Assembly (NCBI GenBank): GCA_051867655.1
Contig: JBJDYV010000098.1
Location: forward strand, 1-64,000
Source: JAJPXI01 sp051867655
Lineage (GTDB): Bacteria; Bacillota; Clostridia; Oscillospirales; Oscillospiraceae
Length of the DNA: 64,000 nt
Direction: 5' to 3'
Shown here: positions 51,487-60,922 of the stretch, one piece after another
Layout: each line of letters starts with the position of its first letter
Position numbering within the stretch: position 1 is the stretch's first letter
Position numbers and translations under genes: made by a program
The notes under the pieces: model-generated
The model's input: the letters and a program-made list of their open reading frames with translations, nothing else
Told to the model about the DNA's origin: nothing
Databases searched by the model: none

Positions 51487-52029
51487 TTACCACTGAGATC
51501 CGGTTTTGCTGACAGCTGTAACGATACTGTCGATCCCGAGAAGGATCAGGTATACTCCGATAATAACGCCGAAGGAAAACAGGGAAACGGCTGGTTTAAA
51601 CAGCATCAGGAAGCCCAGGATCAGACCGAGAATGTTGACCACCAGGGAAAAGTAGTAATAGAATTTTCCTGCGGTGATGCGGATCACATTCAAATGCGTG
51701 AGCCGGGAGATGCAGTGGGCAATGAACCAGATGGGGACGAGCAGGGCCAGAATCCATTTCACGGCGCCGGGATAGACCAGAAGCATGACACCGGCCATGA
51801 CGCTGAGAAGACCGGAGATCAGCGAAACGGTAGGTCCAAAGCCGGTGTGCCGTTCCATTTTTACATAAAAGACAAGATCCGCGATCCCCGTGACAACAGC
51901 GAGCAGCCCATAGATGATGATCACACCGGTCAACGTGCTTCCCGGACTGATCAACGTAAAGATGCCCAGAAGGATCAGCAGAATTCCGACAACGAGCTCC
52001 AACCAACCGAAACCGGAACGCTTATTCAT
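51487..52029 (-). CDS. DUF308 (HdeD-like) membrane protein
   Basis: This 180-residue protein has six predicted membrane helices and the short repeated pattern GLLILLGI-type (LVVGILLILLGIFTLISPG and LMLFKPAVSLFSFGVIIGVYLILLG in part) of the HdeD/DUF308 family. E. coli HdeD is linked to acid resistance, and no function is firm in Bacillota. The start is the ATG at 52029, which overlaps the ftsH stop by 8 nt, indicating coupling. It is last in the coiled-coil/ftsH/DUF308 operon. Confidence 0.85.
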   Translation of the reverse strand: MNKRSGFGWLELVVGILLILLGIFTLISPGSTLTGVIIIYGLLAVVTGIADLVFYVKMERHTGFGPTVSLISGLLSVMAGVMLLVYPGAVKWILALLVPIWFIAHCISRLTHLNVIRITAGKFYYYFSLVVNILGLILGFLMLFKPAVSLFSFGVIIGVYLILLGIDSIVTAVSKTGSQW

Positions 52030-53857
52030 GCTTTGCACCGTCCTCTTTGTTCAGAATTTCCATAAACTCATCGCCCGTGATGGTTTCTTTCTCATACAGG
52101 AACTGAGCCAGTTCATCCAGTTTTTCCCGGTTCTCCGTCAGAATCTGCCGGGCTTTCTCATGCTGGGCCTTCACAAGGGCCACGACCCTCTCGTCGATCT
52201 CTCTCTGGGTCTCGGCGGAGCAGGACAGGGAGGTGTCCCCGCCCAGATACTGGTTGGTCACGGTCTCCATGGCCACCATGTCGAAGTCCTCACTCATGCC
52301 GTACCGGGTAATCATGGCGCGGGCCAGCTTTGTGGCCTGTTCGATGTCATTGGAAGCGCCCGTGGTGATCTCGCCGAACACGATCTCTTCCGCGGCGCGT
52401 CCGCCGGTGTAAGTGGCGATCTTATTTTCAATCTCCTGCTTGGTCAGCAGATATTTGTCACCCTGCTCCACCTGCATGGTGTAGCCCAGAGCGCCGGAGG
52501 TCCGGGGAATGATGGTGATTTTCTGTACCGGGGCGGAGTGGGTCTGCAGCGCCGCCACCAGGGCATGCCCGATCTCGTGATAGGCCACGACCTTCTTTTC
52601 CGCGTCGGAAAGGACCGCGTTTTTCTTCTGATACCCGGCAATAACGACCTCGATGCTCTCCTCCAGGTCGGACTGATTGACCAGGGTACGCCCGCTGCGC
52701 ACAGCGCGCAGCGCGGCCTCGTTGATGATGTTGGCAAGCTCTGCACCGGACGCACCGGAGGCCATCCGGGCGATGGTGTGGAAGTCCACGTCCTCGGCCA
52801 CCTTGATCTTCTTGGCGTGGACCTTCAGGATCGCCTCGCGGCCCTTCAGGTCCGGCAGCTCCACAGGCACCCGGCGGTCGAAACGGCCCGGACGGGTCAG
52901 AGCGGGGTCCAGGGACTCCGGACGGTTGGTGGCCGCCAGGATGATCACGCCGTTGTTTCCTTCGAAGCCGTCCATTTCGGTCAAAAGCTGGTTCAGAGTC
53001 TGCTCGCGCTCGTCGTTGCCGCCGATCTGGCCGTCCCGCTTTTTGCCGATGGCGTCGATCTCATCAATAAAAACGATACAAGGGGCTTTTTCCTTGGCCT
53101 GCTGGAACAGGTCGCGGACCTTGGAAGCGCCCATGCCCACGAACATTTCCACAAACTCGGAGCCGGACATGGAGAAGAAGGGCACATTGGACTCTCCGGC
53201 TACCGCCTTGGCCAGCATGGTTTTACCGGTGCCGGGAGGGCCCACCAGCAGAACGCCCTTCGGCATGGAGGCGCCGACCTGGGTATATTTGTCCGGATTG
53301 TGCAGATAATCCACGATTTCGGCCAGGCTCTCCTTGGCCTCGTCCTCACCGGCCACATCGCTGAACCGGATCCCTTCGGCGGACTGGACATAGACCTTCG
53401 CGTTGCTCTTGCCCATGCCGAAAGCCATGGAGTTCTTGCCGCCCATCTGCTCCGTCAGCTTCTTGCTCATGTATTGACCTAACCCGATGAAGACCACCAG
53501 CGGCAGAACCACCGTCAGAAGGATGCTCAGGAAAGGGGACATGGTATTATCGTCCTCAATGCTCGTAAACGTTGCGCCGCAATCGTACAGCCGCTGGGTC
53601 AGGGTCGGGTCATTCATGGCGCCGGTCCTGTATACGGTGGTGTTGTCCCGGTCTGTGAAGGTGATCTGGTAGGTTTCCACCTCCACCTGGCCGATGTTTT
53701 TCTCCTCAATCATCCGCATAAAGGTGCCGTAGTCCACCTCGGTGACCTGACTTTGCAGCAGGAGGGGAGACACGATCAGGTTGAACAGGAGCAGGACCAG
53801 CAATACGATCCCATAGTAGTAGATCAAAGGTTTTTTCGGTGATTTGACTTCTTTCAT
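52022..53857 (-). CDS. ftsH: ATP-dependent zinc metalloprotease FtsH
   Basis: This 611-residue membrane AAA+ protease has two N-terminal membrane segments flanking an extracytoplasmic domain (about 10-130), the AAA module with Walker A GPPGTGKTML, Walker B CIVFIDEIDAIG and SRH NRPESLDPALTRPGRFDR, and the zinc site HEIGH (in VAYHEIGHALVA). It degrades membrane and misfolded proteins. The start ATG at 53857 overlaps the coiled-coil gene by 4 nt. Confidence 0.95.
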   Translation of the reverse strand: MKEVKSPKKPLIYYYGIVLLVLLLFNLIVSPLLLQSQVTEVDYGTFMRMIEEKNIGQVEVETYQITFTDRDNTTVYRTGAMNDPTLTQRLYDCGATFTSIEDDNTMSPFLSILLTVVLPLVVFIGLGQYMSKKLTEQMGGKNSMAFGMGKSNAKVYVQSAEGIRFSDVAGEDEAKESLAEIVDYLHNPDKYTQVGASMPKGVLLVGPPGTGKTMLAKAVAGESNVPFFSMSGSEFVEMFVGMGASKVRDLFQQAKEKAPCIVFIDEIDAIGKKRDGQIGGNDEREQTLNQLLTEMDGFEGNNGVIILAATNRPESLDPALTRPGRFDRRVPVELPDLKGREAILKVHAKKIKVAEDVDFHTIARMASGASGAELANIINEAALRAVRSGRTLVNQSDLEESIEVVIAGYQKKNAVLSDAEKKVVAYHEIGHALVAALQTHSAPVQKITIIPRTSGALGYTMQVEQGDKYLLTKQEIENKIATYTGGRAAEEIVFGEITTGASNDIEQATKLARAMITRYGMSEDFDMVAMETVTNQYLGGDTSLSCSAETQREIDERVVALVKAQHEKARQILTENREKLDELAQFLYEKETITGDEFMEILNKEDGAKHE

Positions 53858-54288
53858 CCAAGGTTCCTCTCTTTCTGTTCTTGTTGGGCCAGCTGCGCTT
53901 CGATGGCCTCCAGGGCGGCCAGCAGAGCCCGGTTTGCCGTCTGTACGGCAAAGTCCAGAGAATATTCCGCCAGGAGCAGCTTTTCTTCGACGTTCAGTGC
54001 TTCAGCCTGTTCGCCGGCGGAGGGACGCTTGATCTTTTCTTTCGCCTGCCGGACCAGCCGCTCCGCGTCCTGATAGAACTCCGACAGTCCGGTCAGCACA
54101 TTTGCCCTTGAATATTGCAGTTTGTCGCGAAGGGCCAATTCCGCTTCCGTGCATTCATCCCGAAGGGATTCCACTTCCGCACGGAGGCGCTCACGCCCAG
54201 CCGTCTCGCTTAATTGAATCCGGCCGTGCAGGCGGGACAATGCTTTATCCAATTCGCATAGCTTAACTGACAAAATCTCGTGCGCCAT
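53854..54288 (-). CDS. coiled-coil protein of unknown function
   Basis: This 144-residue protein is almost wholly helical with heptad-like spacing (about 5-70 and 85-140), rich in Glu, Ala, Leu and Gln, without cysteines beyond two, and without a signal peptide or membrane segment. I do not recognise a family. It is translationally coupled to ftsH (4-nt overlap) and could be a cytosolic partner or adaptor of FtsH, which is speculation. AAAGGAG lies 13 nt before the ATG. Confidence 0.75.
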   Translation of the reverse strand: MAHEILSVKLCELDKALSRLHGRIQLSETAGRERLRAEVESLRDECTEAELALRDKLQYSRANVLTGLSEFYQDAERLVRQAKEKIKRPSAGEQAEALNVEEKLLLAEYSLDFAVQTANRALLAALEAIEAQLAQQEQKERNLG

Positions 54289-54356
54289 CTTAAAAAACGC
54301 ACTCCTTTCCGTGTTTTGCTGATTTTATTCTATCCGATTTGGTGCTCTTTTCTATT

Positions 54357-54406
54357 CACAAAAAAGCCGGAGTGTAAAATGTTTTTACACTCTGGCTTTT
54401 TTGTAA
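54357..54406. terminator. terminator of the TetR gene (bidirectional)
   Basis: AAAAAAGCCGGAGTGTAAAA pairs with TTTTACACTCTGGCTTTTTT with one mismatch and a short loop, ending in a T run on either strand. Confidence 0.85.
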
Positions 54407-54416
54407 ACAAGTTGAT

Positions 54417-54956
54417 TTAATTGGAAAAAGGGGTGAGCCCGCCCGTCATCAGAAGATAGACGGTGTGGACGACCTGATCCAGATTTTTTGTATCCTCCTC
54501 GGACCATCCACGCAGAAGACCGATAATAGCCTGACTATGATACTGTGTGATTAGTTTCAACTCAATGGGACTGCAGTTCTGATATAACCCGTTATCCTTC
54601 GCGATCTGCTCGAAGAGGTGATAGATGTGCTGGGTCAGCAGACGTTCGATTTCCTCCCCGTAATTGGTCTGCATGCTTCGCTTCACATACGGAGCAGAAT
54701 TGATGCCAAGCAGGAAGAAATAGCGCAGTCCCTCCTCCGGGTCCTGCCGGGTGCGTGAATCGCGCAGCAACTGCTCGGTCCCGCGCTCCAGCACCCACTG
54801 GAACAGTTCCGGAATGTCGGCAAAGTGATAGTAGAATGCCTGCCGTGTGATCTTGCATTCTTCCACGATATCTTTAACGGTCAATTTTTTGACCTTCTTT
54901 TCCAGTAAAAGTCTGCGGGCCGCTTCCGCGATCGTCTCTTTCATATCGACTGCCAT
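54417..54956 (-). CDS. TetR-family regulator
   Basis: This 179-residue regulator has an N-terminal helix-turn-helix (about 5-50, KLTVKDIVEECKITRQAFYYHFADI in part) and an all-helical effector domain. The start is the ATG at 54956 after a GGGGGT stretch; an internal ATG at 54944 is an alternative. The longer frame to 55028 was rejected. It follows the MATE exporter gene on the same strand and may regulate it. Confidence 0.88.
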   Translation of the reverse strand: MAVDMKETIAEAARRLLLEKKVKKLTVKDIVEECKITRQAFYYHFADIPELFQWVLERGTEQLLRDSRTRQDPEEGLRYFFLLGINSAPYVKRSMQTNYGEEIERLLTQHIYHLFEQIAKDNGLYQNCSPIELKLITQYHSQAIIGLLRGWSEEDTKNLDQVVHTVYLLMTGGLTPFSN

Positions 54957-55056
54957 CGGTTTACCCCCTGCGTCAATGTGCACTGGAAATTTTAAATAAT
55001 TATACCATGGCGGAGGGAAAAACCGCAATCATTTTTTGCTTTTGCCGTGGTACGGA

Positions 55057-56424
55057 TCATTCCGTCCCGGCCTGCAGCACAATGGGAGAAAAGTCCACTT
55101 TACGGTAGAGCCACGCGCCGACGATGAGAATGAGGAAATTGCTGATGACCATGGCGTACCAGATCCCCCGGCTGCCGATATCGGTAAAGAGCTTAAAGAT
55201 CAGAATGAGAGGCAGGCGGATTAGCCAGAGACGGGCGGAGGAAAGGACCATGGCGAACCGGGTGTTCCCTGAGCCGTTGAAGACGCCGAGATAATTCTGG
55301 AACAGCGCCATAAGGGGCTGCGTCAGAAGGGTCCAGAACACATAGACACAGGCGTGGGCCTGGGTCGCGGGGTCATTGGTCAGCAGGGAGACCAGCCAGC
55401 CGCGCAGGGGAAGAAGCAGCAGGCAGCCGATGATGGAAATGGCCAGACCGAGGTTCCGGCTGACGGCGCAGGCCCGCCGGGCGCGCACGCCGTTTCCGGC
55501 GCCGATGTTCTGGCCCACGTAGGCTGCCAGAACCGTGCCCAGGGCCAGAACGGGCATCAGGAGCATATTGGCGATCTTGTTGCCGATACTGAATGCGGCG
55601 GTCACTGCGTCGCCATAGCTGACAACAACCATCTGGAGTATCAGGAACCCCAGAGAGGAGAGAGCCTGGCTGCCCGCGGCGGGCATTGCGACAGCGGCCA
55701 GCTGCCGGATCTCGCGCGGCCGGAAGCGCAGCGCGTCCCGGGTCAGGTGGAGGGACTGCTTTTTGGAAAAGAGCAGCAGCAGACAGACCGGGGTCAGCGC
55801 CACCTGGCCAATCATGGTACCCAGACCGGCGCCGAAAGCACCCAGACCCATCCCGCGCACGAAGACGCCGGTGAGGATGATGTTGAGCACGATGGAGGCG
55901 ACGGAGAGGTAGACTGGAGTAGAGGTATCGCCTTGCGCCTGCCGGATGGCCTGGAACGCGCCGAAGAGGAAGAAGGAGAGCATTTCAAAGGAGCGGATGC
56001 GGAGATAGTCCACCGCACATGCATGCGCAGCGCCTTCCGCGCCGATCAGGGTCATGGCGGCGGGCGCCAGAAGGTATGTGACCGCGTTGATCGCGGCGCC
56101 CAGAACGACGGCAATCAGAAAGAGCATTCCCGCATTCTCACGGGCCTTTTCTTTTTCGCCGGCGCCCAGAAGCTGACTGATGACCGCGACGCCTGCCACG
56201 CCGAAACCCACCTGGAAGGACTGCAGGATGCCCAGAGGCGGCCAGGCGGAGGCAATGCCGGACTGGGCGGCCACCGAATCCGCGATCTGTCCGATAAAAT
56301 AAGTATCCACAAGGTCGTTCAGGGCACGCAGAAAATTGGCGCCGAAAATGGGCAGGGCCAGAACGATAAAGGACTTGTAAAGGTTTGGCTCCTGCAGGAG
56401 CAGAGCGGAGCGGTCTTTTGCCAT
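55057..56424 (-). CDS. MATE-family efflux transporter
   Basis: This 455-residue protein has twelve predicted membrane helices in two homologous halves, with the MATE pattern ALPIFGANFLRALNDLVDTYFIGQ in part and FQVGFGVAGVAVISQLLGAGE. It exports cationic compounds or drugs using Na+ or H+. It lies between an XRE membrane regulator gene upstream and a TetR gene downstream, all leftward, suggesting a small resistance module. Confidence 0.9.
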   Translation of the reverse strand: MAKDRSALLLQEPNLYKSFIVLALPIFGANFLRALNDLVDTYFIGQIADSVAAQSGIASAWPPLGILQSFQVGFGVAGVAVISQLLGAGEKEKARENAGMLFLIAVVLGAAINAVTYLLAPAAMTLIGAEGAAHACAVDYLRIRSFEMLSFFLFGAFQAIRQAQGDTSTPVYLSVASIVLNIILTGVFVRGMGLGAFGAGLGTMIGQVALTPVCLLLLFSKKQSLHLTRDALRFRPREIRQLAAVAMPAAGSQALSSLGFLILQMVVVSYGDAVTAAFSIGNKIANMLLMPVLALGTVLAAYVGQNIGAGNGVRARRACAVSRNLGLAISIIGCLLLLPLRGWLVSLLTNDPATQAHACVYVFWTLLTQPLMALFQNYLGVFNGSGNTRFAMVLSSARLWLIRLPLILIFKLFTDIGSRGIWYAMVISNFLILIVGAWLYRKVDFSPIVLQAGTE

Positions 56425-56463
56425 GAAATCTCTCTCTTTTCCTATGTGTTTTGGCGCGGAATG

Positions 56464-57363
56464 TCAGTCGTCTTCGCCCTTATAGGGGTCCAGGATGATG
56501 GCGACTACGCCGCAGAGAATGCCGCCCACGGCGAAAACCCACCAGGCGGTTCCCCACAGGTTTTTCGCAAGACCCAGCCCTACATAAATGGCCGTGACGG
56601 CCAGCATGATGCAGCCGCAGACGGTACCGATCAGGTTTTCCTTCTTTTTCGCTTCGGGAGTGGGATTGTTGTCCCGGTTGTACTTCCAGATCTTATACTT
56701 ATCGTCCTGCATCCCGCCATAGATGAAAGAAGTGACTGCTCCGGCGATAATCAGCAGAAATATGCCGCAGGCTATGGACTCATAGGGTTCCTGTTCCGGG
56801 AAGAAGCTGAAAAACAGGATCAGAAGGACAACGCCAAACAAGATGGCGCCGACGCCGCCTGCAATGAACCAGACGAATTTCTGGTGAAAGGCATCCTTTT
56901 CCTCCTGCGTATAGAAATCGGCAATGACGGGATATTTCTTGCGAAAGCTGTCATGCTGGATGCCGCTGGCCACAAAAATCACCACAGAGGCCGTAAGAAC
57001 CAGCAGGAAAAAGGCGACTGCCAGCATTTCAGACAGACCTGCCGCCGTCAGGAAGATCATCACGCCAATCGCGGCGATGATCGCCCCCACGGAAAATGCG
57101 ATGCGGCGGGAAAAGCGGTTCATGGTCTCATCGTACCGGGCAGTATCGGTCACCAGGCTCTTTTCCACGCTGCCCCGCAGCAGGGTGTCCAGATCCATGT
57201 TGTACATGTCGCAGATGCGCAGCAGGGTGTCCATCTCCGGGAAGCTGGCGCCGCCCTCCCATTTGCTGACCGACTGGCGGGAGACGCCCAGCTCTTCGGC
57301 CAGTTGTTCCTGGGTGGTGCCTGCGCGGGTGCGGAGAAACTGCAGATTTTCTGAAAATGCCAT
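56464..57363 (-). CDS. XRE-family regulator with C-terminal membrane domain
   Basis: This 299-residue protein has an N-terminal Cro/C1 helix-turn-helix (about 5-60, TQEQLAEELGVSRQSVSKWEGG) and, after a basic linker, about six membrane helices (90-295). Such membrane-tethered XRE proteins are common in clostridia with unknown signals. The ATG at 57363 follows AGGAGG. A 12-bp inverted repeat lies upstream and could be its own operator. Confidence 0.87.
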   Translation of the reverse strand: MAFSENLQFLRTRAGTTQEQLAEELGVSRQSVSKWEGGASFPEMDTLLRICDMYNMDLDTLLRGSVEKSLVTDTARYDETMNRFSRRIAFSVGAIIAAIGVMIFLTAAGLSEMLAVAFFLLVLTASVVIFVASGIQHDSFRKKYPVIADFYTQEEKDAFHQKFVWFIAGGVGAILFGVVLLILFFSFFPEQEPYESIACGIFLLIIAGAVTSFIYGGMQDDKYKIWKYNRDNNPTPEAKKKENLIGTVCGCIMLAVTAIYVGLGLAKNLWGTAWWVFAVGGILCGVVAIILDPYKGEDD

Positions 57364-57405
57364 ACTCAAAACCTCCTGATTTGGATGGCTTCATTCTACA
57401 GGGGC

Positions 57406-57443
57406 TTGAAACGCAACTCCACCGATTTTGTGTTGCGTTTCAA
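57406..57443. promoter_or_regulatory. 12-bp inverted repeat, candidate operator
   Basis: TTGAAACGCAAC (57406-57417) and GTTGCGTTTCAA (57432-57443) are perfect arms around 14 nt. No T tract follows on either side, so a protein-binding site in the divergent region is more likely than a terminator. The XRE regulator alongside is the natural candidate. Confidence 0.5.
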
Positions 57444-57527
57444 GAAAATCGTGTCAATTTACGGTTGCACCGCCTGCAAACTGGAGATATGATAACAGAT
57501 TTTCAGATAAAAGAAAAGAGAATTGGT

Positions 57528-57556
57528 TTGCATTGTGAGGAAAGAGCTTTTATAAT
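57528..57556 (+). promoter_or_regulatory. promoter of the nnr-alr cluster
   Basis: TTGCAT (57528-57533) and a perfect TATAAT (57551-57556) are separated by 17 nt, about 34 nt from the start of transcription to the ATG. Confidence 0.7.
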
Positions 57557-57595
57557 GAAGGTTAAAATGATGTTGATCTGACAGGAGGTACGACT

Positions 57596-59167
57596 ATGGA
57601 GCTGTACACCGCCGCGCAGATGAAAGAGATCGATCGCATTGCCATTCAGGAGCGGGGCATTCCGTCCACACTGCTGATGGAGCGGGCGGCCCGGGCCCTC
57701 GTCAACGAGGTACTGGCCCTGCCCATTCCCAGACAGAGCAAGCTGGGCGGTGCTGCGTGGATCACGAAAGATGGACGGGAGCCGTCGGAGGAAGAGCAGG
57801 CGGCCTTTTGGGCCGCCCGGCAGCGCTCCGCTGTGGTGTTCTGCGGTCCGGGCAACAACGGCGGCGACGGCGTGGCCTCTGCCCGGTTCCTGCTGCGGGA
57901 GGGCTGGAAGGTCAAGTGTGTCCTGGTGGGCAAGCGGGAGAAAATGACCGACGACTGCCGGGAGATGGAGCGCCGCCTGATCGAGGCGGGCGGCGTTTTG
58001 GAGGATTTTGAACCGGCGAACCGGTGGGAGTATACAGGTTTTGATGTAGCAATCGACGCCCTGTTCGGCGTGGGGCTGAACAGCGACCTGCGCCCCGACG
58101 CGGTGGAAGCGGTGCGTATGATGAAAAGCGCCCAGTGGGTGGTCTCCGCCGACGTGCCCAGCGGCATCCACGCCGACACAGGCGAGGTGCTGGGCCGTGC
58201 GGTGCAGGCCGACGTGACCGTGACCTTTTCCGCGGGCAAGCCCGGGCTCTATGTGGGGCAGGGGGCCGTCCACAGCGGCCGGGTGGTGGTGGCCGACATC
58301 GGTATTCCACGCGATCTGATGGACCGGGACGCGAGTACCACGTCGGTCGTGGACAGGCCCCGGCTGCCCCGCCGCAGGCGGGACGCCCATAAAGGCAATT
58401 TCGGCAGGCTGTTCATCCTGGCGGGCAGCGTGGGCTATACCGGCGCGCCGGTGCTGGCAAGCCGGGCCGCCGTGCGCGGCGGCGCGGGTCTTGTGACCTT
58501 GGCTGTGCCGCAGGAGATCTACCCCATCGTGGCCGTGAAATGCGATGAGGCCATGCCCTGGCCCTGGCCGGAGAGCGACGAGGAGATTTTGGAAAAGGCA
58601 AAAAGCTGTGATGTGGCCCTGATCGGCCCCGGCCTGGGCCAGGGGAAACGTGCGGAAAAACTGGTCCTTTCCCTGCTGCGGGATCTCACTTGTCCCGTAA
58701 TTTTGGACGCGGATGGTCTAAATATTCTTTCGCGGCATATAGATGTGTTGGACAAACGGGAGGGGTTGACCGTTTTGACACCCCACGACGGAGAGTTTGC
58801 CCGTCTGTCCGGCTGTACGCTGCCCATCGCGGATCGCCTGCAAGCCGCCCGTGATTTCGCGGAAAAGCACAGCTGCATTCTGGTTCTGAAGGGCCACCGG
58901 ACCATTACGGCGGCATGGAGCCGCTGCTGTGTGGTCAACACCACGGGCAACCCCGGCATGGCCCGGGGTGGCTCGGGCGACGCCCTGGCCGGGCTGATAG
59001 CCGGACAACTGGCACAGCGGCTCCGGGTAGACACCGTGCCGGAGGCGGTCTGGCTCCACGGCCGGGCGGGCGATTTAGCGGCGGCCGACAAGGGTGAATA
59101 CGGCATGACGGTGGGGGACCTGATCGAGCAGATCCCTTATGCAATGAAGGAGTGCGAGGAGGAATAA
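57596..59167 (+). CDS. nnr: bifunctional NAD(P)H-hydrate epimerase/dehydratase
   Basis: This 523-residue repair enzyme restores hydrated NAD(P)H. The N-terminal YjeF/epimerase domain (about 1-235) has AAQMKEIDRIAIQERGIPS and CGPGNNGGDGVASARFLL, with a roughly 30-residue insertion before the GPGNNGGDG loop. The C-terminal ADP-dependent dehydratase domain (about 245-520) has KGNFGRLFILAGSVGYTGA and NTTGNPGMARGGSGDALAG. AGGAGG precedes the ATG. It starts a cluster with gerS-like, alr and mazF genes. Confidence 0.93.
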   Translation: MELYTAAQMKEIDRIAIQERGIPSTLLMERAARALVNEVLALPIPRQSKLGGAAWITKDGREPSEEEQAAFWAARQRSAVVFCGPGNNGGDGVASARFLLREGWKVKCVLVGKREKMTDDCREMERRLIEAGGVLEDFEPANRWEYTGFDVAIDALFGVGLNSDLRPDAVEAVRMMKSAQWVVSADVPSGIHADTGEVLGRAVQADVTVTFSAGKPGLYVGQGAVHSGRVVVADIGIPRDLMDRDASTTSVVDRPRLPRRRRDAHKGNFGRLFILAGSVGYTGAPVLASRAAVRGGAGLVTLAVPQEIYPIVAVKCDEAMPWPWPESDEEILEKAKSCDVALIGPGLGQGKRAEKLVLSLLRDLTCPVILDADGLNILSRHIDVLDKREGLTVLTPHDGEFARLSGCTLPIADRLQAARDFAEKHSCILVLKGHRTITAAWSRCCVVNTTGNPGMARGGSGDALAGLIAGQLAQRLRVDTVPEAVWLHGRAGDLAAADKGEYGMTVGDLIEQIPYAMKECEEE

Positions 59168-59171
59168 GCGC

Positions 59172-59771
59172 GTGCGCAGACGGTTGTGCGCACTGATGAT
59201 GATCCTCCCTCTGCTGACGGGCTGCGGCGGGGGAGAGCGAGGCGGCGGAAATTCCGCCGATGAACTGGCCCTGAGCATCCGTACCGAATATCTGGCCATG
59301 ACGGCCTGCGCCGCCACCGTGGAGATGACTGCCGACTACGGCCAGCGGGTGTATGAGTATACGCTGACCGTAGCCTGGCAGAAAGGCGGGGAGACCCTAC
59401 TGACGGTGGTGGCCCCGGAGAATATCGCCGGGATCACGGCGCGCATCCAGAACGGCTCGACCCTTTTGGAATACGACGGCGCCAGCCTGGAGACCGGGCT
59501 GTTATCGGCGGAAGGGCTTTCCCCCATGGAGGCTGTACCGGCTATTCTGGACTACATCTTCTCCGGTTTCATCGCCGAATGCGATTTCGAGACGGTGGGG
59601 GAGACCCGGCAGCTGTGGTTCTGCTGCCGCGACCCGGAGTGCTCCCCCGGAACCGGAACAGAGGCGGAGTTCTGGTTTGACGCGGAAAGCCACGCGCTGA
59701 CGCGCGCGGAGGTGCTCTCCGATGGATATGCCGTCATTCAATGTGTTTTTACGGAATTTACGAAAGAATAA
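59172..59771 (+). CDS. GerS-like lipoprotein (LolA fold)
   Basis: This 199-residue lipoprotein has a lipobox (LLTGC, about residues 14-18) and a Gly-rich tether. A beta-rich domain follows with VYEYTLTVAWQKGG and LTVVAPENIAGITARI, consistent with the LolA/GerS half-barrel. In C. difficile gerS lies next to alr2, and GerS works with the amidase CwlD to modify spore cortex. The same neighbour order here supports that assignment, although the protein is diverged. The start is the GTG at 59172, 4 nt after nnr. Confidence 0.72.
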   Translation: MRRRLCALMMILPLLTGCGGGERGGGNSADELALSIRTEYLAMTACAATVEMTADYGQRVYEYTLTVAWQKGGETLLTVVAPENIAGITARIQNGSTLLEYDGASLETGLLSAEGLSPMEAVPAILDYIFSGFIAECDFETVGETRQLWFCCRDPECSPGTGTEAEFWFDAESHALTRAEVLSDGYAVIQCVFTEFTKE

Positions 59772-59791
59772 ACAGACAGAAGGGACTTCAA

Positions 59792-60922
59792 ATGGAACAA
59801 GCGACTAAGCGCACCTGGGCGGAGATCAGTCTGCCCAACCTGGAACACAATTACCGTGCCCTGCGGGGGATGCTCCCCCGCGGGTGCCGCTTTTTGGGCG
59901 TGGTGAAGGCCAACGCCTACGGCCACGGGGCAGTCCCGGTGGCAAAGAAGCTGGAGGAGCTGGGGGCGGAATATCTGGCCGTGGCCTGTCTGGACGAGGC
60001 GGTGGAGCTGCGCCGGGCGGGGATCACCGCGCCGATCCTGCTCCTGGGCCCCACGCCGGTTGAATTCGCTGGAGAGCTGCTGCAGTATGATCTGACCCAG
60101 TCGGTGCAGGATCTGCCCGCCGCCCGGGCCCTGTCCGAAGCCGCCGTCAAAGCGGACAAGCTCCTGAAGATTCACATTAAAGTTGACACCGGCATGTCCC
60201 GCTTGGGCTTTCTCTGCGACGAGAAGCACGTGAGCACGTCGGTGGAAGAGGTTGTAAAGGCATGCTCCTTGCCGGGACTTGATGCAGAGGGAATTTTTAC
60301 CCATTTCGCCAACGCCGACGGCGACGAAAGCTACACAATGCGCCAGCTGACGCGTTTTTTGGATGTCGTGGACAAGCTGCGTGCGCGGGGAGTCGAATTT
60401 AAAATCCGCCATTGCGCGGCCAGCGCGGCTGTGTTAAACTATCCCTGTACCCATCTGGACATGGTGCGTCCGGGGATCGCCCTGTACGGCCACTACCCCG
60501 ACCCATCCTGCCAGGGACTGGACGGTCCCGGTCTGCTGCCGGTGATGACCCTGAAAACCCGGATCGCCGCTGTGCGTGAACTGAGCGCCGGGACCTGTAT
60601 CAGCTACGGCTGCACCCACACTCTTGCGCGGGATTCCCGTTTGGCGGTGCTCCCTGTCGGATACGCCGACGGTTTGGAGCGGCTGCTGTCCAACCGCTCG
60701 GAGATGCTGGTGCATGGACAGCGTGTGCCCGTCCTCGGCCGCGTGTGCATGGACATGTGCATGGTGGATGTGACCGACCTGCCCGATGTCAGGGTGGGGG
60801 ACGAGGCGACCGTGTTCGGACCGGACCTGCCGCTGGAGGAAAAAGCCGACACAGTCGGCACCATCCAGTATGAGCTGCTCTGCGGTGTGGCGCCCCGCGT
60901 ACCCAGAGTATATATCGAATAA
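59792..60922 (+). CDS. alr: alanine racemase
   Basis: This 376-residue PLP enzyme interconverts L- and D-alanine for peptidoglycan. The PLP lysine lies in GVVKANAYGHGA. IHIKVDTGMSRLGF, MVRPGIALYGHYP and CMDMCMVDVTDLPDV carry substrate and dimer residues, and the second-site Tyr is in ISYGCTHTL. The start is the ATG at 59792; the longer frame from 59741 lacks a ribosome site. In C. difficile the alr2 next to gerS also influences germinant response. Confidence 0.95.
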   Translation: MEQATKRTWAEISLPNLEHNYRALRGMLPRGCRFLGVVKANAYGHGAVPVAKKLEELGAEYLAVACLDEAVELRRAGITAPILLLGPTPVEFAGELLQYDLTQSVQDLPAARALSEAAVKADKLLKIHIKVDTGMSRLGFLCDEKHVSTSVEEVVKACSLPGLDAEGIFTHFANADGDESYTMRQLTRFLDVVDKLRARGVEFKIRHCAASAAVLNYPCTHLDMVRPGIALYGHYPDPSCQGLDGPGLLPVMTLKTRIAAVRELSAGTCISYGCTHTLARDSRLAVLPVGYADGLERLLSNRSEMLVHGQRVPVLGRVCMDMCMVDVTDLPDVRVGDEATVFGPDLPLEEKADTVGTIQYELLCGVAPRVPRVYIE

